64,000 bases of DNA, from contig NZ_AQUZ01000009.1 of assembly GCF_000372465.1 (NCBI RefSeq), positions 124,001 to 188,000 of the forward strand, given 5' to 3'. Numbering within the stretch: position 1 is the stretch's first letter; every line of letters begins with the position of its first letter. This document shows, in pieces, positions 46,438 to 54,616 of the stretch. The notes beneath the pieces are model-generated. The model saw nothing but the letters and a program-made list of their open reading frames with translations. It had not been told where the DNA came from and ran no database searches. Source of the DNA: Kribbella catacumbae DSM 19601 (GTDB taxonomy: Bacteria > Actinomycetota > Actinomycetes > Propionibacteriales > Kribbellaceae). Both the position numbers and the translations under genes were made by a program.

Positions 46438-49261
46438 GGTTCTCCAGCGCGATCGACGCGCTGGAGAAAACCGCATAGAGAGCGTGCACCCCGCGAGCAT
46501 CAGCAACCGGGGTGCCGCTCTCGACCCAGTTATGGCGCTGGCCGGTCGGCGGGACCTGCAGAGTGCCGAGGAGCAAGCCGTGCAGCGGGTCGTCGAGCCG
46601 CAGCTCGATGGTTCCGGCCCCGGAGTACTCCGATGCGACGCGCGCGACGCAACGGGCAGCGCCGTCTCCCAGATCGACGTCCTCGAAGGCCAGCCAGGCA
46701 CCGGGTTCCAGCGAGCGCACAGCATCGCCGTACTCCGGGGTGGTGTCCGTCATCGTGACCGCGCAGTACTCGTCGAAGGCTGTCGCGGCCAGGGGTGCCG
46801 TGAAGACGGCCCGCGGCGGGATCCGTTCGCCGAGTACGTCAAAGGCGGCCGTCAGGCGGGTATCCGTGCTGGACCGTCCGATCAGGATGCTGTGCCGGGC
46901 TGTCTCGACGCAACGCCTGTCCCGCGTGATGTCCCAGAAGCCAAGGTCGGCGGCCGAGACGCGTAGCTGCACCTCGACGCTTTCGCCTGCGTCCAAGGCG
47001 ACTTGCCGGAAGTCCCGCAGCTGCCGCAGGGCCTGCTTGGCGCGGGATCGCTGCTGATGCGTGTAGAGCTGGACGACCTCGCGGCCCGCGCGGGCTCCGG
47101 CGTTGGTGACGGTGAGGCTCACCGACAATTCGCCGTCAGACGGGATGGAGGTGGAGCTCAACCGCAGGTCGGAGTACGTGAACGTCGTGTAGCTCAGGCC
47201 ATGCCCGAAGGGATAGAGCGGCGTACCCCGGAAGTACAGGTACGTCGAGTCGGTGGCGACGATGTCGTAGTCGAGGAGATCCGGCAGGTCGGCGGCTGAC
47301 CGGTACCACGTCTGTGGCAGCCGGCCGGATGGGTCGGAGTCACCGAACAGCACGTCCGCGAGCGCCCGGCCGTACTCCTGTCCGCCGTGGGCTGACCAGA
47401 ACAGGGCAGGCAGGTGCTGGTCGGCCCACTCGACGGCGAACGGGTAGCTGCTCGACATCACCAGTACGGTCCGCGAGTTGGCGGCGTGCACGGCCCGGAC
47501 CAGCCGGTCCTGCGCGGGCGGCAGGTCGAGCTCGACCCGGTCCTCGGTCTCTCGCCCGTTCACCAACGGGTGGTTGCCCACCACAACGATTGCGACATCG
47601 GCGGCGGCCGCCAGCTCAGCGGCTTGCGCTGCTCCGTCGACGAGCGTGACGATCTCGAAGACCGTGGCCGAGTCGGCGTCGGTAGCTGTCGCTATGACTG
47701 CCCCATCGGCGGCCACTGCGACGAAACGGCCGGTGTTGCGATGACGTAGTACGGAGGTTGTCTCGCCGATGGCCAGCAGCTCGAAGGTCTCGTTGACCTC
47801 CCAGGTACTGGGTCCGGGGTGGTCGGCCACGAGGGAGCCGGCGTCGGTCACCGTGACGTACAAACCTGCCTGCGCGGATCGCAGGGTCCAGGCGCCGCCG
47901 CCCCAGTCGAGGAGGTCGAAGGCTCCGTCCGCTCCGAGCCGGACCACCTTGTCCTCGCCGGCGCCAAGGCAGCCGGCGCTCGTGCGGAGTTCGATCCGAT
48001 CCACGCCTTCGCAGTAGTCGACCGCGTCGGAACCGAGACGTTCGACCAGTCCGTCCCGTGCGGTGACCTGGTAGGGGAGCGTGCCGGAGTACCAGTCCTG
48101 GAAGAGGATGTCCGCGAGCGGACCGACGACAGCGACTCGTTTGGTGGTCTCGGCGCTCAGCGGCAGCACCTGGCATTCGTGTTTCAGCAGCACGATCGCG
48201 TGCCGCGCAGCGTCTTGTGCCAACTGCCGGTGGGCCGGGCAGCCGACGACATCCGTGTCGGGGGAGCGGTAGGGATCCAGCTCGACCGGATCGAATTCGC
48301 CCAGCCGGAACCGGATCGCCAAGGCGTGCCGGACCGCCAGGTCGATGTCGCCCTCATTCAGTTGGCCGCGCTCCATCGCTTCGCTCAGGTGCTGGATGGA
48401 AGGGCCCGCGTTGCTGTCGTCCTGCGTGAAGCTGTCCACGCCGGCCTTCAGCGCCGCCGCGTACGCCGAGGCGCTGTCGCCGAAGTACCGCTGCAGGTCG
48501 ACCAGGTTCGCGGGGGCGCCCGCGTCGCTGACCACCAGCAGGTCGTCCTCGGTCCAGGTCCGGACCAGGTCGTTGATCAACGGGCTGAGATGCGCGGGCC
48601 GTCCGTTCACCAGGTTGTACGACGGCATCATCGCGACCGCCGCGCCGGCCTCGATCGGGGCGCGGAAGGCGGGCAATTCGTAGTCGTGCAGGACCCGCGG
48701 CGGCAGGTTGCTCGACGTCGTACAGCGGTCCGTCTCGTTGTTGTAGGCAAGGAAATGCTTGAGCGTCGGCGCGGTCTTGAGGATCCCCTCGACCTCGCCG
48801 GTCAGGCCGCGGCCGTAGGCGATGGCCATCACACCGGTCAGCCACGGATCCTCGGAGTAGCCCTCCTCGTTGCGCCCCCACCGTGGGTCGCGCAGCGGGT
48901 TCACGACCGGCGCCCAGACGTTCAGGCTGACGCCGACCGGATCCTGGTGGTGGAACACCCGCACCTCGTCGCCGATGGCGGAACCGACGGCCCGGACGAG
49001 CTCGGGGTTCCAGCTGGCGGCCAGGCCGATCGCCTGTGGGAAGACCGTCGCCGGGCCCAGCCAGGCGACGCCGTGCAAGGCCTCGGTACCGGTCCGGAAC
49101 GAGCCGATCTCCAGCCGCGGGATCGCCGCCTGGTGCTGGTGGAGCAGGCCGAGCTTCTCGCTCAGGCTGAGCCGTTCCAGCAGGTCGCCGAGCCGTTCGG
49201 TGAGTTTCCTGGCCGGGTCGCGGAAGGGCGGAAGGGGTGAGCCGGGCGGCGGATTGCTCAT
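46421..49261 (-). CDS. GH3 beta-glucosidase with a beta-trefoil-like insert and C-terminal carbohydrate-binding domain
   Basis: The 946-residue protein begins MSNPPPGSPLPPFRDP; earlier in-frame starts would run through the operators at 49311-49376, so I reject them. The GH3 N-domain holds KHFLAYNNE and nucleophile Asp246 in VVSDAGAP; the C-domain holds the acid/base segment NGRETEDR (Glu571/573). Between them, residues about 420-545 form an inserted domain (WTLRSAQAGLYVTVTD, VLRHRNTGRFVAVAADG) that looks like a fascin-type beta-trefoil instead of the usual PA14 insert. A fibronectin-III-like domain and a CBM6-like domain (about 820-946) follow. There is no signal peptide, so it probably splits imported beta-linked oligosaccharides. 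Confidence 0.9.
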   Translation of the reverse strand: MSNPPPGSPLPPFRDPARKLTERLGDLLERLSLSEKLGLLHQHQAAIPRLEIGSFRTGTEALHGVAWLGPATVFPQAIGLAASWNPELVRAVGSAIGDEVRVFHHQDPVGVSLNVWAPVVNPLRDPRWGRNEEGYSEDPWLTGVMAIAYGRGLTGEVEGILKTAPTLKHFLAYNNETDRCTTSSNLPPRVLHDYELPAFRAPIEAGAAVAMMPSYNLVNGRPAHLSPLINDLVRTWTEDDLLVVSDAGAPANLVDLQRYFGDSASAYAAALKAGVDSFTQDDSNAGPSIQHLSEAMERGQLNEGDIDLAVRHALAIRFRLGEFDPVELDPYRSPDTDVVGCPAHRQLAQDAARHAIVLLKHECQVLPLSAETTKRVAVVGPLADILFQDWYSGTLPYQVTARDGLVERLGSDAVDYCEGVDRIELRTSAGCLGAGEDKVVRLGADGAFDLLDWGGGAWTLRSAQAGLYVTVTDAGSLVADHPGPSTWEVNETFELLAIGETTSVLRHRNTGRFVAVAADGAVIATATDADSATVFEIVTLVDGAAQAAELAAAADVAIVVVGNHPLVNGRETEDRVELDLPPAQDRLVRAVHAANSRTVLVMSSSYPFAVEWADQHLPALFWSAHGGQEYGRALADVLFGDSDPSGRLPQTWYRSAADLPDLLDYDIVATDSTYLYFRGTPLYPFGHGLSYTTFTYSDLRLSSTSIPSDGELSVSLTVTNAGARAGREVVQLYTHQQRSRAKQALRQLRDFRQVALDAGESVEVQLRVSAADLGFWDITRDRRCVETARHSILIGRSSTDTRLTAAFDVLGERIPPRAVFTAPLAATAFDEYCAVTMTDTTPEYGDAVRSLEPGAWLAFEDVDLGDGAARCVARVASEYSGAGTIELRLDDPLHGLLLGTLQVPPTGQRHNWVESGTPVADARGVHALYAVFSSASIALENLTFEQ

Positions 49262-49310
49262 CGGGATCGGACTCCGGGTGCGTGCGGCCGTCTGCCGACG
49301 GGAGCGGGCT

Positions 49311-49326
49311 GTCGAAGCGCTTCGAC
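49311..49326. promoter_or_regulatory. LacI-type operator upstream of GH3, site 1
   Basis: GTCGAAGCGCTTCGAC is a perfect 16-base palindrome with the core TCGAAGCGCTTCGA. It lies 50 bases before the GH3 start codon. Confidence 0.8.
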
Positions 49327-49360
49327 AATCTGTCGAGATGATCAAGCAGAAGGCCGACTC

Positions 49361-49376
49361 ATCGAAGCGCTTCGAT
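49361..49376. promoter_or_regulatory. LacI-type operator upstream of GH3, site 2
   Basis: ATCGAAGCGCTTCGAT repeats the same core 50 bases (about five helical turns) from site 1, a spacing that would put two repressor dimers on the same DNA face. Confidence 0.8.
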
Positions 49377-49434
49377 CGGGGGGTGACACAGAGGGTCGCA
49401 CCCTCCGCCCGGACGGTCAAGATCTCAGCGAACT

Positions 49435-49527
49435 CACCTGATCATTCGCCCCTTTTTGTCCCTCGTCGCCCACCCGCAACGCCGGGCCTTGTCCACAGAG
49501 GGCCAAAAGGGGGCGAATGATCAGGTG
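49435..49527. repeat. Long inverted repeat, family R3, copy 2
   Basis: Arms at 49435-49464 and 49498-49527 pair at 28 of 30 positions. The core 49444-49518 matches 31403-31479, including GCAACG.CGGGC and CCACAGAGGG in the loop side. The right arm overlaps the last codons of the ROK gene, whose stop lies at 49521-49523, so the hairpin probably ends leftward transcription. Confidence 0.85.
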
Positions 49528-50726
49528 GTTTGGTTGACTGGCAGTCGTCCGGAGTCGAAGCGGTCCAGTGAGCGGGCGACGGCGCCGATCGAGGTGGCGT
49601 CGTGGCCGAAGGTCGAGACCACGACCTGGCAGCCGCCGGCCTCGGGTGCGAGGGCGCCGTCGATCAGCTCCTTCTCGACGGCCGGCACCAGCCAGCGGCC
49701 GAGTGCCGCGTAGGAGCCGCCTAGTACGACGAGCTCCGGGTTGAGGACGTTCGCCAGTACGCAGACGCTCTGGCCGAGCAGCGTGCCCACCTCGGTCAGC
49801 ATGTTGATCGTGTCGACCTCACCGGCTTCGGCTCGCCGGACCAGCTGCTCCGTCCGAGCCTGCGGGTCGGCGTCCGGAAGGTCGCTCGCGTCCAGCCGGG
49901 CGAGGATCGCCGGGATGCCCGCGAGTGCCTCGAGGCAGCCGCGGCGCCCGCAGCCGCACAGCGGTCCGTCCGGCTTGATCCGCAGGTGCCCGATCTCGCC
50001 GGCATAGCCGAGGTTGCCGCGCAGAGGATGCCCGTCGCAGATCACCCCGGCGCCGACACCGGTATCACCGGACAGCTGGATGAGGTTGGCGCTGCCGGCG
50101 TGCGGGCCGTAGCGGTGCTCGGCCAGCGCGCCGAGATTGGCGTCGTTGTCGACCATCACGGGAAACGCGGGCCGGCTGAGTGCCGCCACCAGATCCTTGC
50201 GCAGCTCGACATCGCGCCAGCCGAGTCCGGCGGCCAGTACGACGGCGCCGTCGCGGTTGACCAGGCCAGGCACCCCGACTGTGAGGCCGAGGACGTCCCG
50301 TCCGGACGAGTGCACCGCGGCGATCGCGCGCCGGGCCAGGGCGGCCAGCGCGGCGACGGTCTTGGCCGGGCTCGCGTCCGCTCCCGGGCCGGCCCGGTGC
50401 CAGCGGAGCAGCTGGCCGCCGGCCGAGTCGTACGCGATCGCAGTCAGGCCGAGGGCGCTCACCTCCATCCCGATCGCCGCGTACGCCGACCCGTCGAGCA
50501 CCAGCAGGGTGGCCGGACGGCCGACGTGGTTCTGGGTCTGCTGAGTCTCCTTGGTCAGCCGCCTGTCGATCAGGTCGCCGACGATGCTCGTCACGGTCGC
50601 CTTGTTCAGACCGGTGCCGGCCGCGATGGCGGCGCGCGAGCAGGGGGCGTTGGTACGCAGGAATCGCAGGACGACGGCCAGGTTGGTGGCGCGGACGTCG
50701 GTGTGGTCCGCGGTGTGAGTGGTCAA
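49521..50726 (-). CDS. ROK-family transcriptional repressor
   Basis: The 401-residue protein has an N-terminal winged helix (VRATNLAVVLRFLRTNAPCSRAAIAAGTGLNKATVTSIVGDLIDRRL) and a ROK sugar-kinase-like domain with VDNDANLGALAEHRYG and the zinc motif CGCGRRGCLEALAG preceded by GEIGHLRI. This is the XylR/NagC-type repressor plan. The frame extends upstream without a stop, but the TTG at 50726 with GGACGG before it starts exactly where the regulator homology begins. It is divergent from the ABC importer gene at 50866, and the palindrome at 50803-50833 is a candidate operator. Confidence 0.9.
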   Translation of the reverse strand: MTTHTADHTDVRATNLAVVLRFLRTNAPCSRAAIAAGTGLNKATVTSIVGDLIDRRLTKETQQTQNHVGRPATLLVLDGSAYAAIGMEVSALGLTAIAYDSAGGQLLRWHRAGPGADASPAKTVAALAALARRAIAAVHSSGRDVLGLTVGVPGLVNRDGAVVLAAGLGWRDVELRKDLVAALSRPAFPVMVDNDANLGALAEHRYGPHAGSANLIQLSGDTGVGAGVICDGHPLRGNLGYAGEIGHLRIKPDGPLCGCGRRGCLEALAGIPAILARLDASDLPDADPQARTEQLVRRAEAGEVDTINMLTEVGTLLGQSVCVLANVLNPELVVLGGSYAALGRWLVPAVEKELIDGALAPEAGGCQVVVSTFGHDATSIGAVARSLDRFDSGRLPVNQTT

Positions 50727-50802
50727 GGTCCGTCCTGTTCGACTCGGCTTGGGTGGCTGCGTCTGGCTCAGTTCTACACCTTGTGGAGGAATCCGTCCTG
50801 AG

Positions 50803-50833
50803 CTAATTTGTTTGGCTACTAGCCCAACTAACT
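50803..50833. promoter_or_regulatory. Candidate ROK operator
   Basis: The imperfect palindrome has a left half TAATTTGTTTGG and a right half CCCAACTAACT around GCTACTAG. TTGGCTA and TAGCCCAA pair with one bulged base. T-rich/A-rich half-sites with GTTTGG resemble known ROK (XylR-type) operators. It lies 33 bases upstream of the binding-protein GTG start. Confidence 0.5.
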
Positions 50834-50865
50834 CTACGGCATGCCGACCCTGAAAGGGATTAATC

Positions 50866-52536
50866 GTGACTGTTCCTGGAGGCGGCTCCACCAACCGCCG
50901 GACCTTCCTGTCTCTGATCGGGGCCGGCGCCGCGATCGCCGCCGGCGGTACGACGCTGTCGGCCTGCTCGTCGTCCGACGGAAAGAGCGCCACGGCGAAC
51001 GGCCGGGCCGAGACCGAGGACAAGCTCAGCGGCCTGCTGCCGAAGTACATCGGCTATGACTCGGTCAAGCCCGACCTGCCGGGTGAGAACGGTGCCGCGC
51101 CCGGGTTCACGAAGTACCCGGCGGAGTTGAAGCGCGCCGTGCCGGAGAAGGCGGTGAAGAGCGGCAAAGAGGTGTCCGCGATGACGCCGCTGTGGAGCCC
51201 GCTGCCGCCCGGGCTGGGCCACAACTCGTACTTCGACGCCAACAACGAGCGGATCGGCGCGCCGGTCCGGTTCAACATCCTGAGCGGCAACGACTACGGC
51301 GACAAGCTCGGCCCGCTGCTTGCCGCCGGCAACGTCCCGGAGCTGCTCTGCGTACCGGGCTGGAACATCGCCGGCCTGACCCGCTTCGCGCAGGCGGTGG
51401 ACAAGCTGTTCGAGGACCTGACGCCGTTCCTTGCTGGTGACAAGGTCTCCGCGTACCCGATGCTGGCGAACCTGCCGACCAGGGCCTGGGCCTACGGCGT
51501 GTGGAACTCCCAGCTGAAGGCGGTCCCGTTCCCCTCCGACGGCTTCCCGTGGGCGCTGTACTACCGCAAGGACATCTTCGACCAGGTCGGCGCCGAGCCG
51601 CCGAAGACCACCGACGATGTGCTTGCCCTCGGCAAGCAACTGACCGACCAGAAGGCGAAGCGCTGGGCGTTCGGCGGGATCTACGACGAGATGGTGCGGG
51701 CGTTCGGCGCGCCGTCGGACTGGCGCAAGGACTCCAGCGGCAAGTTGGTGAACAAGATCGAGACGCCGGAGTTCGAGGAGGCGGTCGCCTTCGTCCGCAA
51801 GGTGTTCCAGGCGGGCTACGTGCACCCGGAGGTCGTCGGCAACAACGACACGGACCAGAACGCGCTCTTCGAGGGCGGCCAGATCGTGATGCGCCAGAAC
51901 GGGCTGGGCGGCTGGCAGGAGTCGCTGCAGCGGCAGTCGCAGATCAACCCGAAGTTCAACCCGCAGCTGGTGCTGCCCTTCGCCCACGACGGCGGCACCC
52001 CGATCACCTGGGGCGGTGACCCGGCCGGGATCTTCACCTTCGTCAAGAAGGGCCTCGGCCAGGAGCGGGTGGCGGAGCTGCTCGGCGTCCTGAACTACAC
52101 CGCGGCGCCGTTCGGAACCGAGGAGTACCAGACCTACATGTACGGCCAGGAGGGCAAGCACTACACCCGCCAGTCGTCCGGTGCGCCGAAGCTCACCGCC
52201 CTCGGTCAGAAGGAGGTGTCGCAGACCTACATCTTCCTCGGTGGCCGGCCGACCGCCATCACCCAGAGCGAGTACCCCGGCTATGTGCAGGCGATGAGCG
52301 AATGGCAGAACGCGGCGGCCAAGGTCCGGCAGAAGAGCCTCTTCGACGGCATCCGGGTCGAGCAGCCGACCAAGATGGCGGCGCTGGCCCAGCCGTTCGA
52401 CGACAAGCTGCAGGACATCTTCCGCGGCCGGCGGCCGGTCAGCGAGCTCAAGACGGCCGTGAAGGAGTGGCAGACCAACGGCGGCAACGAGGGCCGGGAC
52501 TTCTACGCCAAGGTCCTCAGTGACAACGGTCGGTAG
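50866..52536 (+). CDS. ABC importer extracellular binding lipoprotein (Tat-exported)
   Basis: The 556-residue precursor begins with a Tat signal NRRTFLSLIGAGAAIAAGG and a lipobox LSAC near residue 37. The mature part is a large solute-binding fold of the LplA/aldouronate type (LPKYIGYDSVKPDLPG, NDYGDKLGPLLAAGNVPELL, PFPSDGFPWALYYRKDIFDQVG). It starts at GTG 50866 with GAAAGGGA upstream. Its large size and LplB-type permeases fit binding of a longer oligosaccharide; a xyloglucan fragment is likely from the neighbouring GH genes but not proven. Confidence 0.92.
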   Translation: MTVPGGGSTNRRTFLSLIGAGAAIAAGGTTLSACSSSDGKSATANGRAETEDKLSGLLPKYIGYDSVKPDLPGENGAAPGFTKYPAELKRAVPEKAVKSGKEVSAMTPLWSPLPPGLGHNSYFDANNERIGAPVRFNILSGNDYGDKLGPLLAAGNVPELLCVPGWNIAGLTRFAQAVDKLFEDLTPFLAGDKVSAYPMLANLPTRAWAYGVWNSQLKAVPFPSDGFPWALYYRKDIFDQVGAEPPKTTDDVLALGKQLTDQKAKRWAFGGIYDEMVRAFGAPSDWRKDSSGKLVNKIETPEFEEAVAFVRKVFQAGYVHPEVVGNNDTDQNALFEGGQIVMRQNGLGGWQESLQRQSQINPKFNPQLVLPFAHDGGTPITWGGDPAGIFTFVKKGLGQERVAELLGVLNYTAAPFGTEEYQTYMYGQEGKHYTRQSSGAPKLTALGQKEVSQTYIFLGGRPTAITQSEYPGYVQAMSEWQNAAAKVRQKSLFDGIRVEQPTKMAALAQPFDDKLQDIFRGRRPVSELKTAVKEWQTNGGNEGRDFYAKVLSDNGR

Positions 52537-53509
52537 CTCGTTGCGCCGCAAGCCCGGCCGGGCGCGACGGTTTCAGTCAGAACGGGTCAAGCCGGGTGGC
52601 GCGAGTTGGCAGCACCGGCTGCGGCGGGACTGGCCGCTGCTGCTGATGACGCTGCCGGTGATCGTGCTGCTCGGCGTCTTCCACTACTTCCCGACGCTCG
52701 GCAACGTGATCGCCTTCCAGGACTACTCGCCGTACGACGGGATCCGCGGCAGCGAGTTCATCGGGTTCGCCAACTTCCACCGGATGTTCGCCGAGCCGGC
52801 GTTCTGGTCCGCCTTGTGGAACACGCTCGCGATCACCGCCTTCCAGTTGGTGTTCTACTTCCCGGTCCCGATCTTCTTGGCGTTGCTGCTCAACAGTGTT
52901 CTCTCGGTTCGGATCCGCACCCTGGTGCAGGGCGTCGTGTACCTGCCGCACTTCTTCTCCTGGGTGCTGGTCGTCTCGCTGTTCCAGCAGATGATCGGTG
53001 GGGCCGGCCTGCTGGCACAGAGCCTGCGGTCGCACGGCTTCGAGGCGGCCGACCTGATGACCAGACCGGACAGCTTCATCGTTCTGGTGACGGCACAGGC
53101 GATCTGGAAGGACGCCGGCTGGGGAATGATCGTGTTCCTCGCCGCGCTGAGCACGATCAATCCGGCCCTGTACGAAGCGGCGGCCGCCGATGGCGCCAAC
53201 CGCTGGCGAAGGATGTGGCACATCACGCTGCCCGGGCTTCGTCCGGTGATCGTGCTGCTGCTCATCCTCCGCCTCGGTGACGCACTGACCGTCGGGTTCG
53301 AGCAGTTCATCCTGCAACGCAGCGCGGTCGGCGGCGGTGCCGCCGAAGTGCTGGACACCTATGTCTACTACCAGGGCCTGTTGGTCGGCGACTTCGGCTA
53401 CGGCGCCGCCGCCGGCTTGCTCAAGGGACTGGTCGGACTCGTCCTGGTCCTGGCCGCCAACCGATTCGCTCACCTCATCGGCGAGCAGGGGGTGTATTCG
53501 CGATCATGA
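52520..53509 (+). CDS. ABC importer permease (LplB type)
   Basis: The 329-residue protein has a basic cytoplasmic N-terminus (RRKPGRARRF) and six membrane segments starting at WPLLLMTLPVIVLLGVF. The EAA loop is NPALYEAAAADGANRWRRMWHITLPGL. It starts at GTG 52520 inside the end of the binding-protein gene, a 17-base overlap, so the two are translated together. Confidence 0.92.
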   Translation: MTTVGSSLRRKPGRARRFQSERVKPGGASWQHRLRRDWPLLLMTLPVIVLLGVFHYFPTLGNVIAFQDYSPYDGIRGSEFIGFANFHRMFAEPAFWSALWNTLAITAFQLVFYFPVPIFLALLLNSVLSVRIRTLVQGVVYLPHFFSWVLVVSLFQQMIGGAGLLAQSLRSHGFEAADLMTRPDSFIVLVTAQAIWKDAGWGMIVFLAALSTINPALYEAAAADGANRWRRMWHITLPGLRPVIVLLLILRLGDALTVGFEQFILQRSAVGGGAAEVLDTYVYYQGLLVGDFGYGAAAGLLKGLVGLVLVLAANRFAHLIGEQGVYSRS

Positions 53510-54495
53510 CCACGCAACAAGCACCTGTACGCCGAAAGCCGCAACCACCCACCGCGGTCCCACCCCGCGCCACCCGGCGCCGGACCGAGGAGGAGACCGG
53601 CCGCCCGGTCTGGGAGGAGGAACCCTCCTTCTTCGGGCGGCTGAGCAAGCCGGTCGTCCTGGGCCTGGTGGTCCTGATCGTCGCCTTCCCCCTGTACGTC
53701 GTCGTCGTGACGAGCCTGTCGAGTACCGAGGCGGTGACGAGGGCGGGCGGCCTGGTCATCGTGCCGCGCGAGCTCACGGTCGCCGCCTATGTGCAGTTGC
53801 TGTCCGGTGGCGTCGTCACCCGCGCCCTGATGATCAGCACCCTGATCACGGTGATCGGGACGTTCCTCAGTCTCGCGATCACCGTGCTCGCGGCGTACGG
53901 GTTGTCCCGGCCCGGGTCGCTGTTCCACCGGCCGTTGCTGTTCGTCGTCCTGCTGACCTTCCTCTTCGGTCCGGGCATCATCCCGAGCTACCTGGTGGTC
54001 AACGCGCTGGGGCTGATCGACAGCTACAGCTCGCTGATCCTGCCGACCGCGGTCTCCGCCTTCAACCTGATCGTGATGCGCTCCTTCTTCATGGGCATCC
54101 CGGGTGAACTGATCGACAGCGCCCGGATCGACGGCGCCGGTGAGTTCGCGGTGCTGACCCGGATCGTGATGCCGCTGTCCCGGGCGGTGGTCGCGGTGGT
54201 CGGTCTGTTCTACGCGGTCGGCTACTGGAACGCGTTCTTCAACGCGCTGCTGTACATCAACGACAACAACAAGTGGCCGCTGCAGATGGTTCTGCGGACC
54301 TACATCGTGCAGGCCTCGCCCCTGCCGACCGGGGCCGGCGGAATCTCGAGCGTCGGGCTGGGCCTGGACCCCGCGCCGACCCTGGCGATCAAGATGGCGA
54401 TCGTCGTGATCGCGATCGTGCCGGTGCTGGTGATCTACCCGTTCATCCAGAAGCACTTCACCAAGGGCGTCATCATCGGCGCCGTCAAGGGCTGA
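53506..54495 (+). CDS. ABC importer permease (LplC/YtcP type)
   Basis: The 329-residue protein has a long charged N-terminal tail (about 50 residues, Pro/Arg/Glu-rich) before six membrane segments and an EAA loop IPGELIDSARIDGAGEFAVLTRIVMPLS. The ATG overlaps the partner permease stop (ATGA). No ATPase gene follows, as in the galactan importer, so both systems may share an unlinked ATPase. Confidence 0.92.
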   Translation: MTTQQAPVRRKPQPPTAVPPRATRRRTEEETGRPVWEEEPSFFGRLSKPVVLGLVVLIVAFPLYVVVVTSLSSTEAVTRAGGLVIVPRELTVAAYVQLLSGGVVTRALMISTLITVIGTFLSLAITVLAAYGLSRPGSLFHRPLLFVVLLTFLFGPGIIPSYLVVNALGLIDSYSSLILPTAVSAFNLIVMRSFFMGIPGELIDSARIDGAGEFAVLTRIVMPLSRAVVAVVGLFYAVGYWNAFFNALLYINDNNKWPLQMVLRTYIVQASPLPTGAGGISSVGLGLDPAPTLAIKMAIVVIAIVPVLVIYPFIQKHFTKGVIIGAVKG

Positions 54496-54616
54496 CACAG
54501 CCCGGCCGAAGAAGTGAGCTGACGCCGCAGTCAAGGTCCGGACCGACATCGGCGTGGCCGCGCGGCTGGACCAGCGGACCAAGCGCTGGGTCCAGCTGCT
54601 CGAATGGAGAACCGAT

